Below are positions 26,410-35,397 of a DNA stretch of 64,000 nt, in pieces (the stretch's first letter is position 1; every line of letters begins with the position of its first letter). The stretch is taken from positions 682,001 to 746,000 of the forward strand of contig JAFARO010000004.1 in NCBI GenBank assembly GCA_019245415.1, read 5' to 3'. This DNA is from Alphaproteobacteria bacterium. GTDB lineage: Bacteria; Pseudomonadota; Alphaproteobacteria; Micropepsales; Micropepsaceae. A program made the position numbers and the translations under genes. Under the pieces are notes generated by a model, which did not search any database, had not been told where the DNA came from, and saw only the letters and a program-made list of their open reading frames with translations.

Positions 26410-26494
26410 TCTTCGCAGCCTTGCTTCGAGTTCCGCGCTACCTGCTCGGTAGGGCTGCACGGACGTGGGTACCCCACCCGGGTTTTCCGCCGCG

Positions 26495-26537
26495 CGTCGC
26501 CCTTCGAGGCTCGCTGCGCTCGCACCTCAGGGTGACG
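26495..26537. repeat. Family-3 unit, right end of the GIY-YIG cassette (copy I)
   Basis: CGTCGCCCTTCGAGG ... CACCTCAGGGTGACG, inverted relative to copy H. It ends 29 bases before the korC stop codon, as copy H begins 25 bases after the korA start; the cassette therefore fills an otherwise short intergenic space. Confidence 0.88.
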
Positions 26538-26566
26538 CGCTAAAGTAGAGCAGCATACCAGGGAGA

Positions 26567-28396
26567 TCATCGTCCGCATGCCTGCGCCGTCTCCAGATAG
26601 AATTTCTGCATGTCCCAGGCGCCTGTCGGGCAGCGCTCGGCGCACAGGCCGCAGTGCAGGCAGACGTCCTCGTCTTTCACCATGACGCGCCCGGTCTTCA
26701 AATAATCGGAGACGTAGAGGTCCTGCGTCGTGTTGGGCGCCGGCGCGGTGAGATGGGTGCGCAGCTCGGGCTCGGGATCGTTGCCGGTGAAGGTGATGCA
26801 GTCGACCGGACAGATGTCGACGCAGGCGTCGCATTCGATGCAGAGGTTCTTCTCGAACACCGTCTCGACGTCGCAGTTGAGGCAGCGCTGCGCCTCCTTG
26901 AAGCCGAGCTCGCGGGTGAAGCCGAGCTCGACCTCCATGTTGACGTTGTGCAGCGTCAGCTCATGCGGCGCATGCGGCACCTTGAAGCGCAGGTCGAGCG
27001 ACACGTCGTTGTCGTAGGACCATTCGTGGATGCCCATCTTCTGGCTGGCGAGGGTGTGCGGATCGGCCGGGCGCAGCTTCACATCCTGGCCGCGGCAGAG
27101 CAGGTCGATCGACACCGCGGCGGCATGGCCGTGCGCCACCGCCCAGATGATGTTCTTCGGCCCGAATGCCGCGTCGCCGCCGAAGAAGATCTTCGGATTG
27201 GTCGACTGGAAGGTCACCGCATCGACGACCGGCATCTCCCATTTGTCGAACTCGATGCCGACGTCGCGCTCGATCCAGGGAAAGGCGTTCTCCTGGCCCA
27301 CCGCGACCAGCACGTCGTCGCATTCCAGATGCATGTCCGGCTCGCCGGTGGGCACCAGATTGCGCCGGCCCTTGGCGTCGCGCTCGGCCTTGACCTTCTC
27401 GAACAGCACGCCGTTGAGCTTGCCGTCCTTGTGGGTGAATTCCTTGGGCACCAGGAAGTTCAGGATCGGGATGCCTTCCGACATCGCGTCGTCCTTCTCC
27501 CAGGGCGAGGCCTTCATCTCCTCGAAGCCGGAGCGGACAACGACTTTGACGTCGGCGCCGCCGAGACGGCGCGAGGTGCGGCAGCAATCCATCGCGGTGT
27601 TGCCGCCGCCCAGCACGATGACGCGCTTGCCGATCGAGGTCGTGTGGCCGAAGGACACCGACGACAGCCAGTCGATCCCGATATGGATGTTCGCCGCCGC
27701 TTCCTGGCGACCCGGAATCTCGAGCTCGCGGCCGCGCGGCGCGCCGCAGCCGACGAAGATCGCGTCGTAGTTGTCAGCCAGAAGCGCCTTCATGCTGCTG
27801 ATCTTCTGGCCGAACCGGGTCTCGGGCTCGAGGCCGAGAATGTAGCCGCATTCCTCGTCCAGCACTGTCTCGGGCAGGCGGAATTTCGGGATCTGCGTGC
27901 GCATCATGCCGCCCGCGAACGGGTCCTGATCGTAGATCGTCACGTGGTAGCCGAGCGGCAGAAGGTCGCGCGCCACCGTCAGCGAGGCCGGGCCGGCGCC
28001 GATGAGCGCGACGCGTTTGCCGTTTTTGGTCGCGGCCGGTCGTGGCAGGCGGGCGCGGATATCGTCCTTGTTGTCGGCGGCGACGCGCTTGAGCCGGCAG
28101 ATCGCCACCGGCTGCTCCTCGACGCGGCCGCGGCGGCAAGCGGGCTCGCAGGGCCGGTCGCAGGTGCGGCCCAACACGCCTGGAAAGACGTTGGACTTCC
28201 AGTTGATCATGTAGGCGTCGGAATAGCGCCCCGCCGCGATCAGCCGGATGTATTCCGGCACCGGCGTGTGCGCCGGGCAGGCCCATTGGCAGTCCACCAC
28301 CTTGTGGAAATAATTGGGGTCGGCGGCATCGGTCGGCTTCATGCCCGGGCGGCGCACGGCGCCACGAGCCGGGCCTTCAGCGATCGCGGAACTCAT
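26567..28396 (-). CDS. korC: FAD/NAD(P) and Fe-S oxidoreductase, GltD/KorC type
   Basis: 609 residues. The N-terminus has a GltD-like Fe-S region (DCQWACPAHTPVPEYI, TCDRPCEPACRR). An FAD-binding motif is VALIGAGPASLTVARDL and an NAD(P) motif VIVLGGGNTAMDCCRTSRR. The C-terminus carries two [4Fe-4S] ferredoxin motifs: CIECDACVDICPVDC and CLHCGLCAERCPTG. This size and layout match the KorC subunit that lets 2-oxoglutarate oxidoreductase of some Azoarcus-like bacteria reduce NADP. Here it heads the kor genes, separated from korA by the GIY-YIG cassette. Cytoplasmic electron transfer. Family is certain; naming as KorC rests on context. Confidence 0.85.
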   Translation of the reverse strand: MSSAIAEGPARGAVRRPGMKPTDAADPNYFHKVVDCQWACPAHTPVPEYIRLIAAGRYSDAYMINWKSNVFPGVLGRTCDRPCEPACRRGRVEEQPVAICRLKRVAADNKDDIRARLPRPAATKNGKRVALIGAGPASLTVARDLLPLGYHVTIYDQDPFAGGMMRTQIPKFRLPETVLDEECGYILGLEPETRFGQKISSMKALLADNYDAIFVGCGAPRGRELEIPGRQEAAANIHIGIDWLSSVSFGHTTSIGKRVIVLGGGNTAMDCCRTSRRLGGADVKVVVRSGFEEMKASPWEKDDAMSEGIPILNFLVPKEFTHKDGKLNGVLFEKVKAERDAKGRRNLVPTGEPDMHLECDDVLVAVGQENAFPWIERDVGIEFDKWEMPVVDAVTFQSTNPKIFFGGDAAFGPKNIIWAVAHGHAAAVSIDLLCRGQDVKLRPADPHTLASQKMGIHEWSYDNDVSLDLRFKVPHAPHELTLHNVNMEVELGFTRELGFKEAQRCLNCDVETVFEKNLCIECDACVDICPVDCITFTGNDPEPELRTHLTAPAPNTTQDLYVSDYLKTGRVMVKDEDVCLHCGLCAERCPTGAWDMQKFYLETAQACGR

Positions 28397-28546
28397 TCTT
28401 TTCTATCGAACTCCCGGCACGATGGACGGCGGGAAGGCGCCGGCCGCGGCGCCTTATAGCGGCCCGAACGAAGCAACGCCCCCTTTTTCTGATATTAGTC
28501 CCGAAGCCCCTTGAGGCAACAGCGGATTTCGCCCGGAAAGCGCGCC

Positions 28547-29713
28547 ATGGACATTCGTCTCAATCCCGACCAGCAGAACATTGACGACGCGGTAACCAGG
28601 CTCTGCGAGGGCTTCGACGACGGCTACTGGAGCGCATGCGAGGCCGAGGCGCGCTTTCCGCACGAATTCCACAGGGCCGTCGCCGAGGCGGGCTTCCTGG
28701 GCATCGCCATGCCCGAGGCCCTGGGAGGGGCGGGGCTCGGCGTGGCCGAGGCCGCGATCCTCATGCACGCGGTGGCGCGCAGCGGCGGCGGCTTCGCCGC
28801 GGCCTCGGCGATCCATCTCAACATCTTCGGGCCGCATGCCATCGTGGTCCACGGCACGGAAGAACAGAAGCGGCGCATGCTGGTGCCGCTGATCCGTGGC
28901 GACGAGAAGGCCTGTTTCGCCGTCACCGAGCCCGACGCCGGCCTCGATACCACCAGCATCGCGACCTTCGCGCGGCGCAGCCATGCGGGCTACATCGTCA
29001 GCGGGCGGAAGATCTGGACCACCACGGCGCAGGAAGCGGACCGCATTCTCCTGCTCGCCCGCACCGCCAAGAAGGCCGACGGCAAAAAGCCGGCCGACGG
29101 CATGACGTTGTTCTACACCGCGCTCGACCGCAAGAAGATCGAGGTCCGGCGCATTCCCAAGATGGGCCGCGCTGCGGTGGATTCGAACGCGCTCTTCATC
29201 GACGACCTGTTCGTGCCGGACGAGGACCGTATCGGCGAGGAGGGCAAAGGCTTCCGCTATCTGCTCGACAGTTTGAATCCGGAGCGGATTCTGATCGCTG
29301 CGGAAGCCATCGGTCTGGGCCGCGATGCACTCTCGCGCGCGGCGCGTTATGCGAAGGAGCGCGTGGTGTTCGGACGGCCCATCGGCCAGAACCAGGGCAT
29401 CCAGCATCCCCTGGCCGAGGCGTGGGCCTATCTCGAAAGCGCCTGGTGGATGACGATGCGCGCGGCCTCGCTCTTTGACGCGCGCGAACCCTGCGGCGCC
29501 GAAGCCAATGCGGCCAAGCTGCTCGGCGCCCGCGCGGCGTTCGATGCCTGCAAGAAGGCGATCATGACCCATGGCGGCATGGGCTATGCCAAGGAGTTCC
29601 AGGTCGAGCGCCTGTTCCGCGAAAGCCTGATCCCGATTCTGGCGCCGGTGAGCGAGCAATTGGTTTTGAGCTACATCGCCGAGAACGTGCTCGACCTGCC
29701 GAAGTCGTATTAG
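28547..29713 (+). CDS. Acyl-CoA dehydrogenase
   Basis: 388 residues from ATG 28547 (MDIRLNPDQQ). Family features: CFAVTEPDAGLDTTSI (FAD-binding/substrate loop), the VSGRKIWTT segment, and the C-terminal HGGMGYAKEFQVERLFRE, which is strongly conserved in acyl-CoA dehydrogenases. It removes two hydrogens from an acyl-CoA, passing electrons to ETF. The substrate cannot be read; the IPKMGRAAVDSNALFIDD region is of the medium/branched-chain type. It is divergent from korC with about 150 bases between, and alone in its transcript. Confidence 0.9.
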   Translation: MDIRLNPDQQNIDDAVTRLCEGFDDGYWSACEAEARFPHEFHRAVAEAGFLGIAMPEALGGAGLGVAEAAILMHAVARSGGGFAAASAIHLNIFGPHAIVVHGTEEQKRRMLVPLIRGDEKACFAVTEPDAGLDTTSIATFARRSHAGYIVSGRKIWTTTAQEADRILLLARTAKKADGKKPADGMTLFYTALDRKKIEVRRIPKMGRAAVDSNALFIDDLFVPDEDRIGEEGKGFRYLLDSLNPERILIAAEAIGLGRDALSRAARYAKERVVFGRPIGQNQGIQHPLAEAWAYLESAWWMTMRAASLFDAREPCGAEANAAKLLGARAAFDACKKAIMTHGGMGYAKEFQVERLFRESLIPILAPVSEQLVLSYIAENVLDLPKSY

Positions 29714-29811
29714 TTCAAGGGGCGCCGCCCGGCGCATAGCGCGCAGGGAACGCAGCAAATGCTTCAGCCATTGCGCTCATCGGGTGACGTGGAAGGATAG
29801 TGACATGAAGG

Positions 29812-30012
29812 TCAACTTGCAGGGCCAACATCCCAGTCGAGGCGATTACCGTCCTTGAAGAAGCGGATGGAACTCTCGCCGACGATGAGCTTGGTTCCAT
29901 AATTGTAAGCTCGATAATCTTCGAGGATTGTAGCGTCGCTCGGCGCCGCGAGCCCCAGTTGGTGGGCTGCTGCGAGATATTTCTGGCGGAACTCTTCTTC
30001 TGTGTAGCGCAT
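29812..30012 (-). CDS. Small hypothetical protein
   Basis: 66 residues, MRYTEEEFRQKYLAAAHQLG at the start, with a balanced acidic and aromatic composition unlike the Arg-rich products of spurious frames in this DNA. ATG 30012 is the first in frame. No signal peptide, membrane segment or known domain. It lies alone between the acyl-CoA dehydrogenase and a lower-GC cluster. Function unknown; the gene call itself is moderately supported. Confidence 0.5.
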   Translation of the reverse strand: MRYTEEEFRQKYLAAAHQLGLAAPSDATILEDYRAYNYGTKLIVGESSIRFFKDGNRLDWDVGPAS

Positions 30013-30291
30013 CGCACCAACTCCAAACGCCCGAAGAGTGCAGCACGTTCCCTGAAGGGCAGGTTAAAGCAACCTTTTGATAACGTTTAGCATTCGGAAC
30101 GACCTGCGGCGAAAAAATGGCGGAGGCGCGGTTGCGCCCGCAGGATCGCTTGCCGGTGCGGCGCTCCGTCCTGGCTCAAGCACTTCCTGTCCCTAGTCCT
30201 GATAGCTTCGCGCTGCATTGGTAACGGTTTATTGACTGCTTGGCGAACTTGCCTCAAGATTGATTCCGTTCGTCTTGCTCGCGGGGCTCGA

Positions 30292-30621
30292 ATGGCAGGG
30301 GATGACGTCGACGCCGGTCATGATCAGATTTCCAGCTTCAATCTCGGTACCGATGCTGCCAAGTTGCTTCAGGCACGGCTGGCCAAAGGGGACGATATCC
30401 TCCGGCTGACGGAGTTTCAGGGCCGCACCATTGGTTATTTTGTCTCCGCCGATGTTTGGCGCCTCATTTCGTTTGTCTTTCATCTGATCTCGGAGGGCGA
30501 TAGTGAGAAACTTGAGATCATTATGACCGGTAAATACGGTGAGCGTCATCTCGACACGGTGGCTGGGGATTTGTCGTTGGAAGAGGTCTTCGGACGGGCT
30601 GCCAAGAGAGCGAGCCGCTGA
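30292..30621 (+). CDS. Hypothetical protein, first of a low-GC trio
   Basis: 109 residues from ATG 30292 (MAGDDVDAGHDQISSF). The middle, IGYFVSADVWRLISFVFHLI, is hydrophobic but short and may be buried or a weak membrane-associated helix; the rest is charged. GC content is lower than in the surroundings and codon use is less extreme, suggesting later arrival. No domain recognised. It is followed 31 bases on by another small gene in the same direction. Confidence 0.5.
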   Translation: MAGDDVDAGHDQISSFNLGTDAAKLLQARLAKGDDILRLTEFQGRTIGYFVSADVWRLISFVFHLISEGDSEKLEIIMTGKYGERHLDTVAGDLSLEEVFGRAAKRASR

Positions 30622-30652
30622 TCCACAAGAAGACATTTCCGGGGCGGGGATA

Positions 30653-30907
30653 ATGTATCTATTCACGGGTTTGATCGGGCCTGCATCGTTTAGATTTGGG
30701 TCGGCAGCAACTAAATACCTCGCTCACAGCCCGAGCCCGATCGACAAGGATTGTCTTGAGGCCTTTTTCCTCTCTCTTCAATCGGCGCCTGTCCAGGCCA
30801 AGTTTTTTCGTACTTCCTCGACATTGACTGTCACCGTCTGCAATCACGCAGTTGTCTTCACGTCAGCAATGAACCGCGTACTTCTGGTCGAACCGTTGAG
30901 GCCCTGA
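30653..30907 (+). CDS. Hypothetical protein, second of the trio
   Basis: 84 residues from ATG 30653 (MYLFTGLIGPASFRFGSAAT), with a GGGGA just upstream. The sequence has a short hydrophobic start and is otherwise unremarkable (DKDCLEAFFLSLQSAPVQAK). No domain recognised. The stop (30905-30907) is two bases from the next start, so the pair is almost certainly co-translated. Confidence 0.45.
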   Translation: MYLFTGLIGPASFRFGSAATKYLAHSPSPIDKDCLEAFFLSLQSAPVQAKFFRTSSTLTVTVCNHAVVFTSAMNRVLLVEPLRP

Positions 30908-30909
30908 CA

Positions 30910-31197
30910 ATGCACACCCATCTCTACACCGCTGCCAAGGCGGGGCTAGCCATCGTGGGGGGAATCTTCGAGCTAGCGGGCGTGTTCGCCATGAGTGCGC
31001 GTTATATAAACGTCGACCTTTTGGAAGTATTGCCGGGCTTGGCCAGCGCGTTATGGCGGGGCCAATTGGCCCGCGATATAGCAAATCTCGAGCAGATTAC
31101 TCGCGAAGACGTCGTGACCACATTGCAAGGCTTGAGCCTAATCGGCCTTGGCTTTCTATTCTCAACGGCCGCGAATGTCCTGGCTGCATTTGACTGA
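30910..31197 (+). CDS. Hypothetical membrane protein, third of the trio
   Basis: 95 residues with two predicted membrane helices: about 10-30 (AGLAIVGGIFELAGVFAMSA) and about 72-90 (LQGLSLIGLGFLFSTAANVL), with a soluble loop between. Starts two bases after the preceding stop. It may anchor the products of the two preceding genes to the membrane, but that is a guess from arrangement only. Confidence 0.5.
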   Translation: MHTHLYTAAKAGLAIVGGIFELAGVFAMSARYINVDLLEVLPGLASALWRGQLARDIANLEQITREDVVTTLQGLSLIGLGFLFSTAANVLAAFD

Positions 31198-31387
31198 CAC
31201 CGCGAAAGTTTCTCGATTCACACAAATCGCTTTCCGGAACGAGGCCTTCCCTTCGCATCGCTCGGTGGGAATGACCCTTTGAAAAGCGCGTGCAGAAATA
31301 GGGTGAGCCGAGGTCGGGACAAGAACTAGTTGCGACCCCAAGATTTGTTTCTTTTCGTCCTTGGACGGATGCAGGTAATGTGGACCC

Positions 31388-31909
31388 ATGACAATCCCGA
31401 TCCTCGAAACCGAGCGCCTCATCCTACGCGGCCACATGCTCGAGGACTTCCCGGCCTATGCGCAGATGTGGGCCGATCCGCAGGTCACCCGCTTCATCGG
31501 CGGCTCCCCCCTGAGCGAGGAGGAGGCGTGGGCGAAATTCCTGCGCGTCGCCGGTCATTGGGCGCTGCTCGGCTACGGTTTCTGGAGCATCGTCGAGAAG
31601 GCCAGCGGCACCCGCATCGGCGAGGCCGGCGTTCTCGGCATGAAGCGCGACATGGAGCCCAGCTTCCACGACGTGCCGGAACTCGGCTGGGGCCTGCTGC
31701 CCTCGGCGCAGGGCCAGGGCTTTGCCGGCGAGGCGATGCGCGCGATTCTTAGCTGGGCCGAAACCCGCTTCGGCAAGGTGCGCATGGTCTGCATCATCGA
31801 TCCCGGCAATGCGCCGTCGCTGAGGCTGGCCGCGAAGCTCGGTTTCTGCGAATGCGCGCGCACCATGTACAAGGGTGAGCCGATCGTGCTGCTCGAGCGC
31901 TTGCCTTGA
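31388..31909 (+). CDS. GNAT N-acetyltransferase (RimJ/RimL type)
   Basis: 173 residues, the normal size. The N-terminus ILETERLILRGHMLEDFPAY is the usual start of the ribosomal-protein/small-molecule acetyltransferase group, and motif A for acetyl-CoA is AQGQGFAGEAMRAI. The end NAPSLRLAAKLGFCE is also typical. The substrate is unknown: RimL-like members modify protein N-termini, others small amines. It stands alone between the low-GC trio and the MaoC gene. Confidence 0.85.
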   Translation: MTIPILETERLILRGHMLEDFPAYAQMWADPQVTRFIGGSPLSEEEAWAKFLRVAGHWALLGYGFWSIVEKASGTRIGEAGVLGMKRDMEPSFHDVPELGWGLLPSAQGQGFAGEAMRAILSWAETRFGKVRMVCIIDPGNAPSLRLAAKLGFCECARTMYKGEPIVLLERLP

Positions 31910-31959
31910 CGCCTTTCCTTTTGCTCATCGACAGCTAGAGTCGGCCGCGGAGGAAGTTG

Positions 31960-32412
31960 ATGCCCGGTCTTTATTTCGAGGAGTTCCAGGTCGGACAGAA
32001 ATTCGTCCACCCGATCCGCCGCACCGTGACGGAAGCCGACAACGTCTTCTTTACGGCGATGACGCACAACCCGGCGCAACTCCATCTCGACGAGGAATAC
32101 GCAAAGGGCACGGAGTTCGGCGCCCGCATCGTCAATTCGCTGTTCACCCTGGGACTGATGATCGGGATCTCGGTCGGCGATACCACGCTGGGCACCACCG
32201 TCGCCAATCTCGGCATGGACGAGGTGCGGTTTCCCAAGCCCGTCTTCCACGGCGACACGCTGCATGTGGAGACCGAAGTGCTCGAATTGCGCGCCAGCAA
32301 ATCGCGCCCCGGGCAGGGCATCGTCACCTTCCTGCACAGGGCGATCAATCAGCGCGGTGAGATCGTCGCTCAGTGCAAGCGCAGTGCGCTGATGCTGGGT
32401 CGCAAAAGATGA
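31960..32412 (+). CDS. MaoC-like hot-dog dehydratase
   Basis: 150 residues. Hot-dog fold with the (R)-hydratase motif [19 protein letters not shown] containing the catalytic-type His/Asp region ([13 protein letters not shown]). Strong ribosome site GGAGGA six bases before ATG 31960. Hydrates enoyl-CoA esters; members in this context, paired with a CitE-like lyase, include mesaconyl-CoA or methylfumaryl-type hydratases. Stop overlaps the next start (ATGATGA). The pairing makes a role in a malyl- or citramalyl-CoA step plausible but unproven. Confidence 0.85.
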   Translation: MPGLYFEEFQVGQKFVHPIRRTVTEADNVFFTAMTHNPAQLHLDEEYAKGTEFGARIVNSLFTLGLMIGISVGDTTLGTTVANLGMDEVRFPKPVFHGDTLHVETEVLELRASKSRPGQGIVTFLHRAINQRGEIVAQCKRSALMLGRKR

Positions 32413-33296
32413 TGCTGCGCTCCCTCCTCTTCGTCCCCGCCGACAGCGAGAAGAAGCTGGCCAAGGCTTCCTCGTCGCCCGCCGATGCGCTGATCCTCGA
32501 TCTGGAAGATTCGGTCGCGGCGGAGAACCGCGCGAAGGCGCGCGGCCTGGTCCGCGAGTTCCTGAAGACGTCGCATGCGCCGGCCGTCTGGGTTAGGATC
32601 AATCCGCTGGGCAGCGAGGATTTCATCCGCGACATCGAATCGGTGACGGCGTCGAAGCCCGCGGGCTTCGTGGTGCCGAAGCCGGATGGCCCGCAGACGC
32701 TGGACGTCATCGACGCGCATCTGATGACGCGCGAGACGCAGGCGGGTTTGCCGCACGGCTCGATCAAACTGTTGCCGGTCGCGACCGAGACTCCGACGGC
32801 GGTGCTGTCGCTTCAGGACTATCGCTCGAAGCCGCCGCGGCTGGCGGCGCTGACCTGGGGCGCGGAGGATCTGGCGGCCGCGCTCGGTGCCGCAACCAAC
32901 CGCGGCGACGATGGCGAGTTCCTGCTCACCTACAAAATCGTGCGCACGCTGTGTCTCATCGCCGCCAAGGCTGCGGACGTTCCCGCGATCGAGACTTTGC
33001 AAGCAGATTTCCGCGACAGCGCCGGCCTCGAGCGCGCGGCGCGGGCGGCGCAGCGCGAAGGCTTCTCGGGCATGCTCGCGATCCATCCCGACCAAGTGGA
33101 GACGATCAATGCCGCCTTCACTCCGTCGCAGGCCGATGTCGCGCATGCGCGGCGCGTGGTGCAAGCCTTTGCCGGCGGCGCCGGCGTGGCTTCACTCGAC
33201 GGTAAGATGCTCGACCAGCCGCATTTGAAACAGGCCAAGCAGGTGATCGCGCTGGCGGAGACGATTGCGGATCAAAAAATAACGGCGTCACCCTGA
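32409..33296 (+). CDS. HpcH/HpaI aldolase family CoA-ester lyase (CitE-like)
   Basis: 295 residues. Begins [18 protein letters not shown], with [18 protein letters not shown] (metal-binding Glu/Asp strand), then [16 protein letters not shown], and [15 protein letters not shown]. These are the signatures of CitE-like lyases that cleave malyl-CoA, citramalyl-CoA or related esters. Starts inside the stop codon of the MaoC gene, implying a joint pathway. The final residues ITASP and its TGA lie inside a family-3 repeat at 33286, so the natural end may have been altered. Confidence 0.87.
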   Translation: MMLRSLLFVPADSEKKLAKASSSPADALILDLEDSVAAENRAKARGLVREFLKTSHAPAVWVRINPLGSEDFIRDIESVTASKPAGFVVPKPDGPQTLDVIDAHLMTRETQAGLPHGSIKLLPVATETPTAVLSLQDYRSKPPRLAALTWGAEDLAAALGAATNRGDDGEFLLTYKIVRTLCLIAAKAADVPAIETLQADFRDSAGLERAARAAQREGFSGMLAIHPDQVETINAAFTPSQADVAHARRVVQAFAGGAGVASLDGKMLDQPHLKQAKQVIALAETIADQKITASP

Positions 33297-33370
33297 GGTG
33301 CCTGCCCCGCGCGCTTCGAGGCTCGCTTCGCTCGCACCTCAGCATGACGCGGGCGGGTCTCGAAGGGTGC
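33286..33370. repeat. Family-3 repeat pair, copy J
   Basis: CGTCACCCTGAGGTG at 33286-33300 faces CTTCGAGG ... CACCTCAGCATGACG (33314-33348), with a further ctcgaagggtgc at 33359-33370. It contains the stop codon of the CitE-like gene and lies at the convergent junction with the OPT transporter. Confidence 0.8.
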
Positions 33371-33374
33371 ACCC

Positions 33375-35375
33375 CTATCGCGACGGCGCCTGCCTGTGCG
33401 CCTTGGCCCGCACCATGATCCAGCCATAGAGCACGACGATCAGCGCCACGAACAGCGCCGTCGCCACTTCGTTGATCCAGGGGAAATCCACCGGCGCGAG
33501 CTGGAACGGCGTGCCGCTGCCGGTCGCGGAGATTACGCCGGCGTTGATCACGCCCCACAGGCTCTCGCCCACGATCATGCCCGATGCGATCAGCACCGCG
33601 AGCCGCTTGGAGTATTCCGGGCTGGGCGTGCCGCGTGCCCAATTGTCGTAGAGATGGCCGATGATCGCGCCGAAGACGACGGGCAAAGTCGCGCTCATCG
33701 GCAGATAGATACCGATGCCGACGGCCAGGGGGGAAAGCCTGAGCCACTTCATCGCGCCCATCAATTCGTCCAGCAGAATGAGGCCGACACCCAGCCCCAT
33801 GCCGACATAGAGCATGTACCAGTTGAGATTGCCGCCGATCACGCCCTGCGCCAGCGCGGAGATCAGCGTCGCCTGCGGCGCCGGCAGCGGCTTGGTGCCG
33901 GCGACGACGTGGAGGTTGGGCGCGCCGAGAAAGCCCATCGAATGGGCGATGATGTTCAGCACCGGCGGGATCACGGCGGCACCCGCGATCACGCCGACGA
34001 TCAGTGCCCATTGCTGCGCGCGCGGCGTCGCCTTGACCAGCTGACCGGTCTTGAGGTCCTGGAGGTTGTTGTTGGAGATGGTGGCGATGGCGAAGACGAT
34101 GGCGGTGGCGAACAGCGCGAAGGCGACAAGCGCTTGGCGCGCATCGGCGCCCGGATGCACCACCGCGACGAGCACCAGGGTGCAGAACAGGATCGCGAGA
34201 ATCCCCACCCCGGAGATCGGCGAGTTCGAGGCGCCGATCAGGCCCGCCATGTAGCCGCAGATCGCCGCGATCAGGAATCCGCCGATGAAGACGAAGGGGA
34301 TGGCGGTGGCGATCAGCGCGGTCGTCCGGCCCACAAGCGGCGTGGGCTGAAGGAACTCGAACAGCAGCCAGGCGATCACCGCCAGACAGGCCAGCGCGAT
34401 CAGTGCGATGGCGCCCGGTGACATGTCGGTGTCGGTGCGCTCGCCCTTGCCGCCCTTTGCGGCGCGCGAGGCCGACAGCGTCGAGACCACGCCGCTCACC
34501 ACGGGGCCGATCAGCTTCATCAGGGTCCACACCGACGCCACCGCGATGGCGCCGGCGCCGATGAAGCGCACATGCTTGCGCCAGATGAAGTCCGTGTAGT
34601 TGTCGACGTCGGCGAGCGTGAAGGGATTGTGCGGCACCGGAAAGGGATGCGCGGTGAGATAAGGCACCGCCACGCCCCACGAGATGAAGAGGCCGAGCAG
34701 CATCGCCATGCCCACGCTCAGGCCTACGAGGTAGCCCGCGCCGACGAGCGCGAGCGAGAACCCCATGTCGAAGCCGCTCGCCGCGTTCGGCCAATTGAAG
34801 CGGTCGAGGCGGAAATAGCGCGTGAATTCCGCGGTGGCGTAACCGGTGGCGGCGACGATCGCCAGCCCGGCAGAGGCAACGGCGCCATAGATCACCGCCA
34901 TCAGGCCTTCGCGCGACTCCGTGCTGTCGCTCTTGCGCGCAGCCTCGCCGACTTCAAGCACCTCGGCTGCGGCGACGCCTTCCGGATAGGGCAGGTCGGT
35001 GTTCACCACCATCGCGCGGCGCAAGGGGATGGTGAACAGCACGCCCAGGATGCCGCCCGAGGCGCAGATCCAGAACGAGGTCCAGAACGGAAAGTCCGCC
35101 CACCAGCCGACGATCAACAGTCCCGGCAGCACGAAGATGATCGCCGACAAAGTCCCCGCCGCCGAGGCGATCGTCTGCACGATGTTGTTCTCGAGGATGG
35201 TCGAGTCCTTGAACGCCGACAGCACCGCCATCGAGATCACCGCCGCCGGGATCGAAGTCGCGAAGGTCAGGCCAACTTTCAGGCCCAGATAGACATTGGC
35301 CGCGGTGAACACCAGCGTGATCAGGATGCCCAGGATCGTGCCGCGGAGCGTGAATTCCAAGACCTTGCCGTCCAT
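33375..35375 (-). CDS. OPT family oligopeptide transporter
   Basis: 666 residues with around 14-16 hydrophobic segments. The N-terminus FTLRGTILGILITLVFTAAN and the LKVGLTFATSIPAAVISMAV stretch are the OPT hallmark; GNLNWYMLYVGMGLGVGLIL and NTDLPYPEGVAAAEVLEVG are further conserved parts. Family members take up peptides or metal chelates by proton symport in the inner membrane; bacterial substrates are rarely known. GGGGA precedes ATG 35375. It stands alone, flanked by family-3 and family-1 repeats. Confidence 0.9.
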   Translation of the reverse strand: MDGKVLEFTLRGTILGILITLVFTAANVYLGLKVGLTFATSIPAAVISMAVLSAFKDSTILENNIVQTIASAAGTLSAIIFVLPGLLIVGWWADFPFWTSFWICASGGILGVLFTIPLRRAMVVNTDLPYPEGVAAAEVLEVGEAARKSDSTESREGLMAVIYGAVASAGLAIVAATGYATAEFTRYFRLDRFNWPNAASGFDMGFSLALVGAGYLVGLSVGMAMLLGLFISWGVAVPYLTAHPFPVPHNPFTLADVDNYTDFIWRKHVRFIGAGAIAVASVWTLMKLIGPVVSGVVSTLSASRAAKGGKGERTDTDMSPGAIALIALACLAVIAWLLFEFLQPTPLVGRTTALIATAIPFVFIGGFLIAAICGYMAGLIGASNSPISGVGILAILFCTLVLVAVVHPGADARQALVAFALFATAIVFAIATISNNNLQDLKTGQLVKATPRAQQWALIVGVIAGAAVIPPVLNIIAHSMGFLGAPNLHVVAGTKPLPAPQATLISALAQGVIGGNLNWYMLYVGMGLGVGLILLDELMGAMKWLRLSPLAVGIGIYLPMSATLPVVFGAIIGHLYDNWARGTPSPEYSKRLAVLIASGMIVGESLWGVINAGVISATGSGTPFQLAPVDFPWINEVATALFVALIVVLYGWIMVRAKAHRQAPSR

Positions 35376-35397
35376 GTGGCGTCCCCGCTAACCGTTC

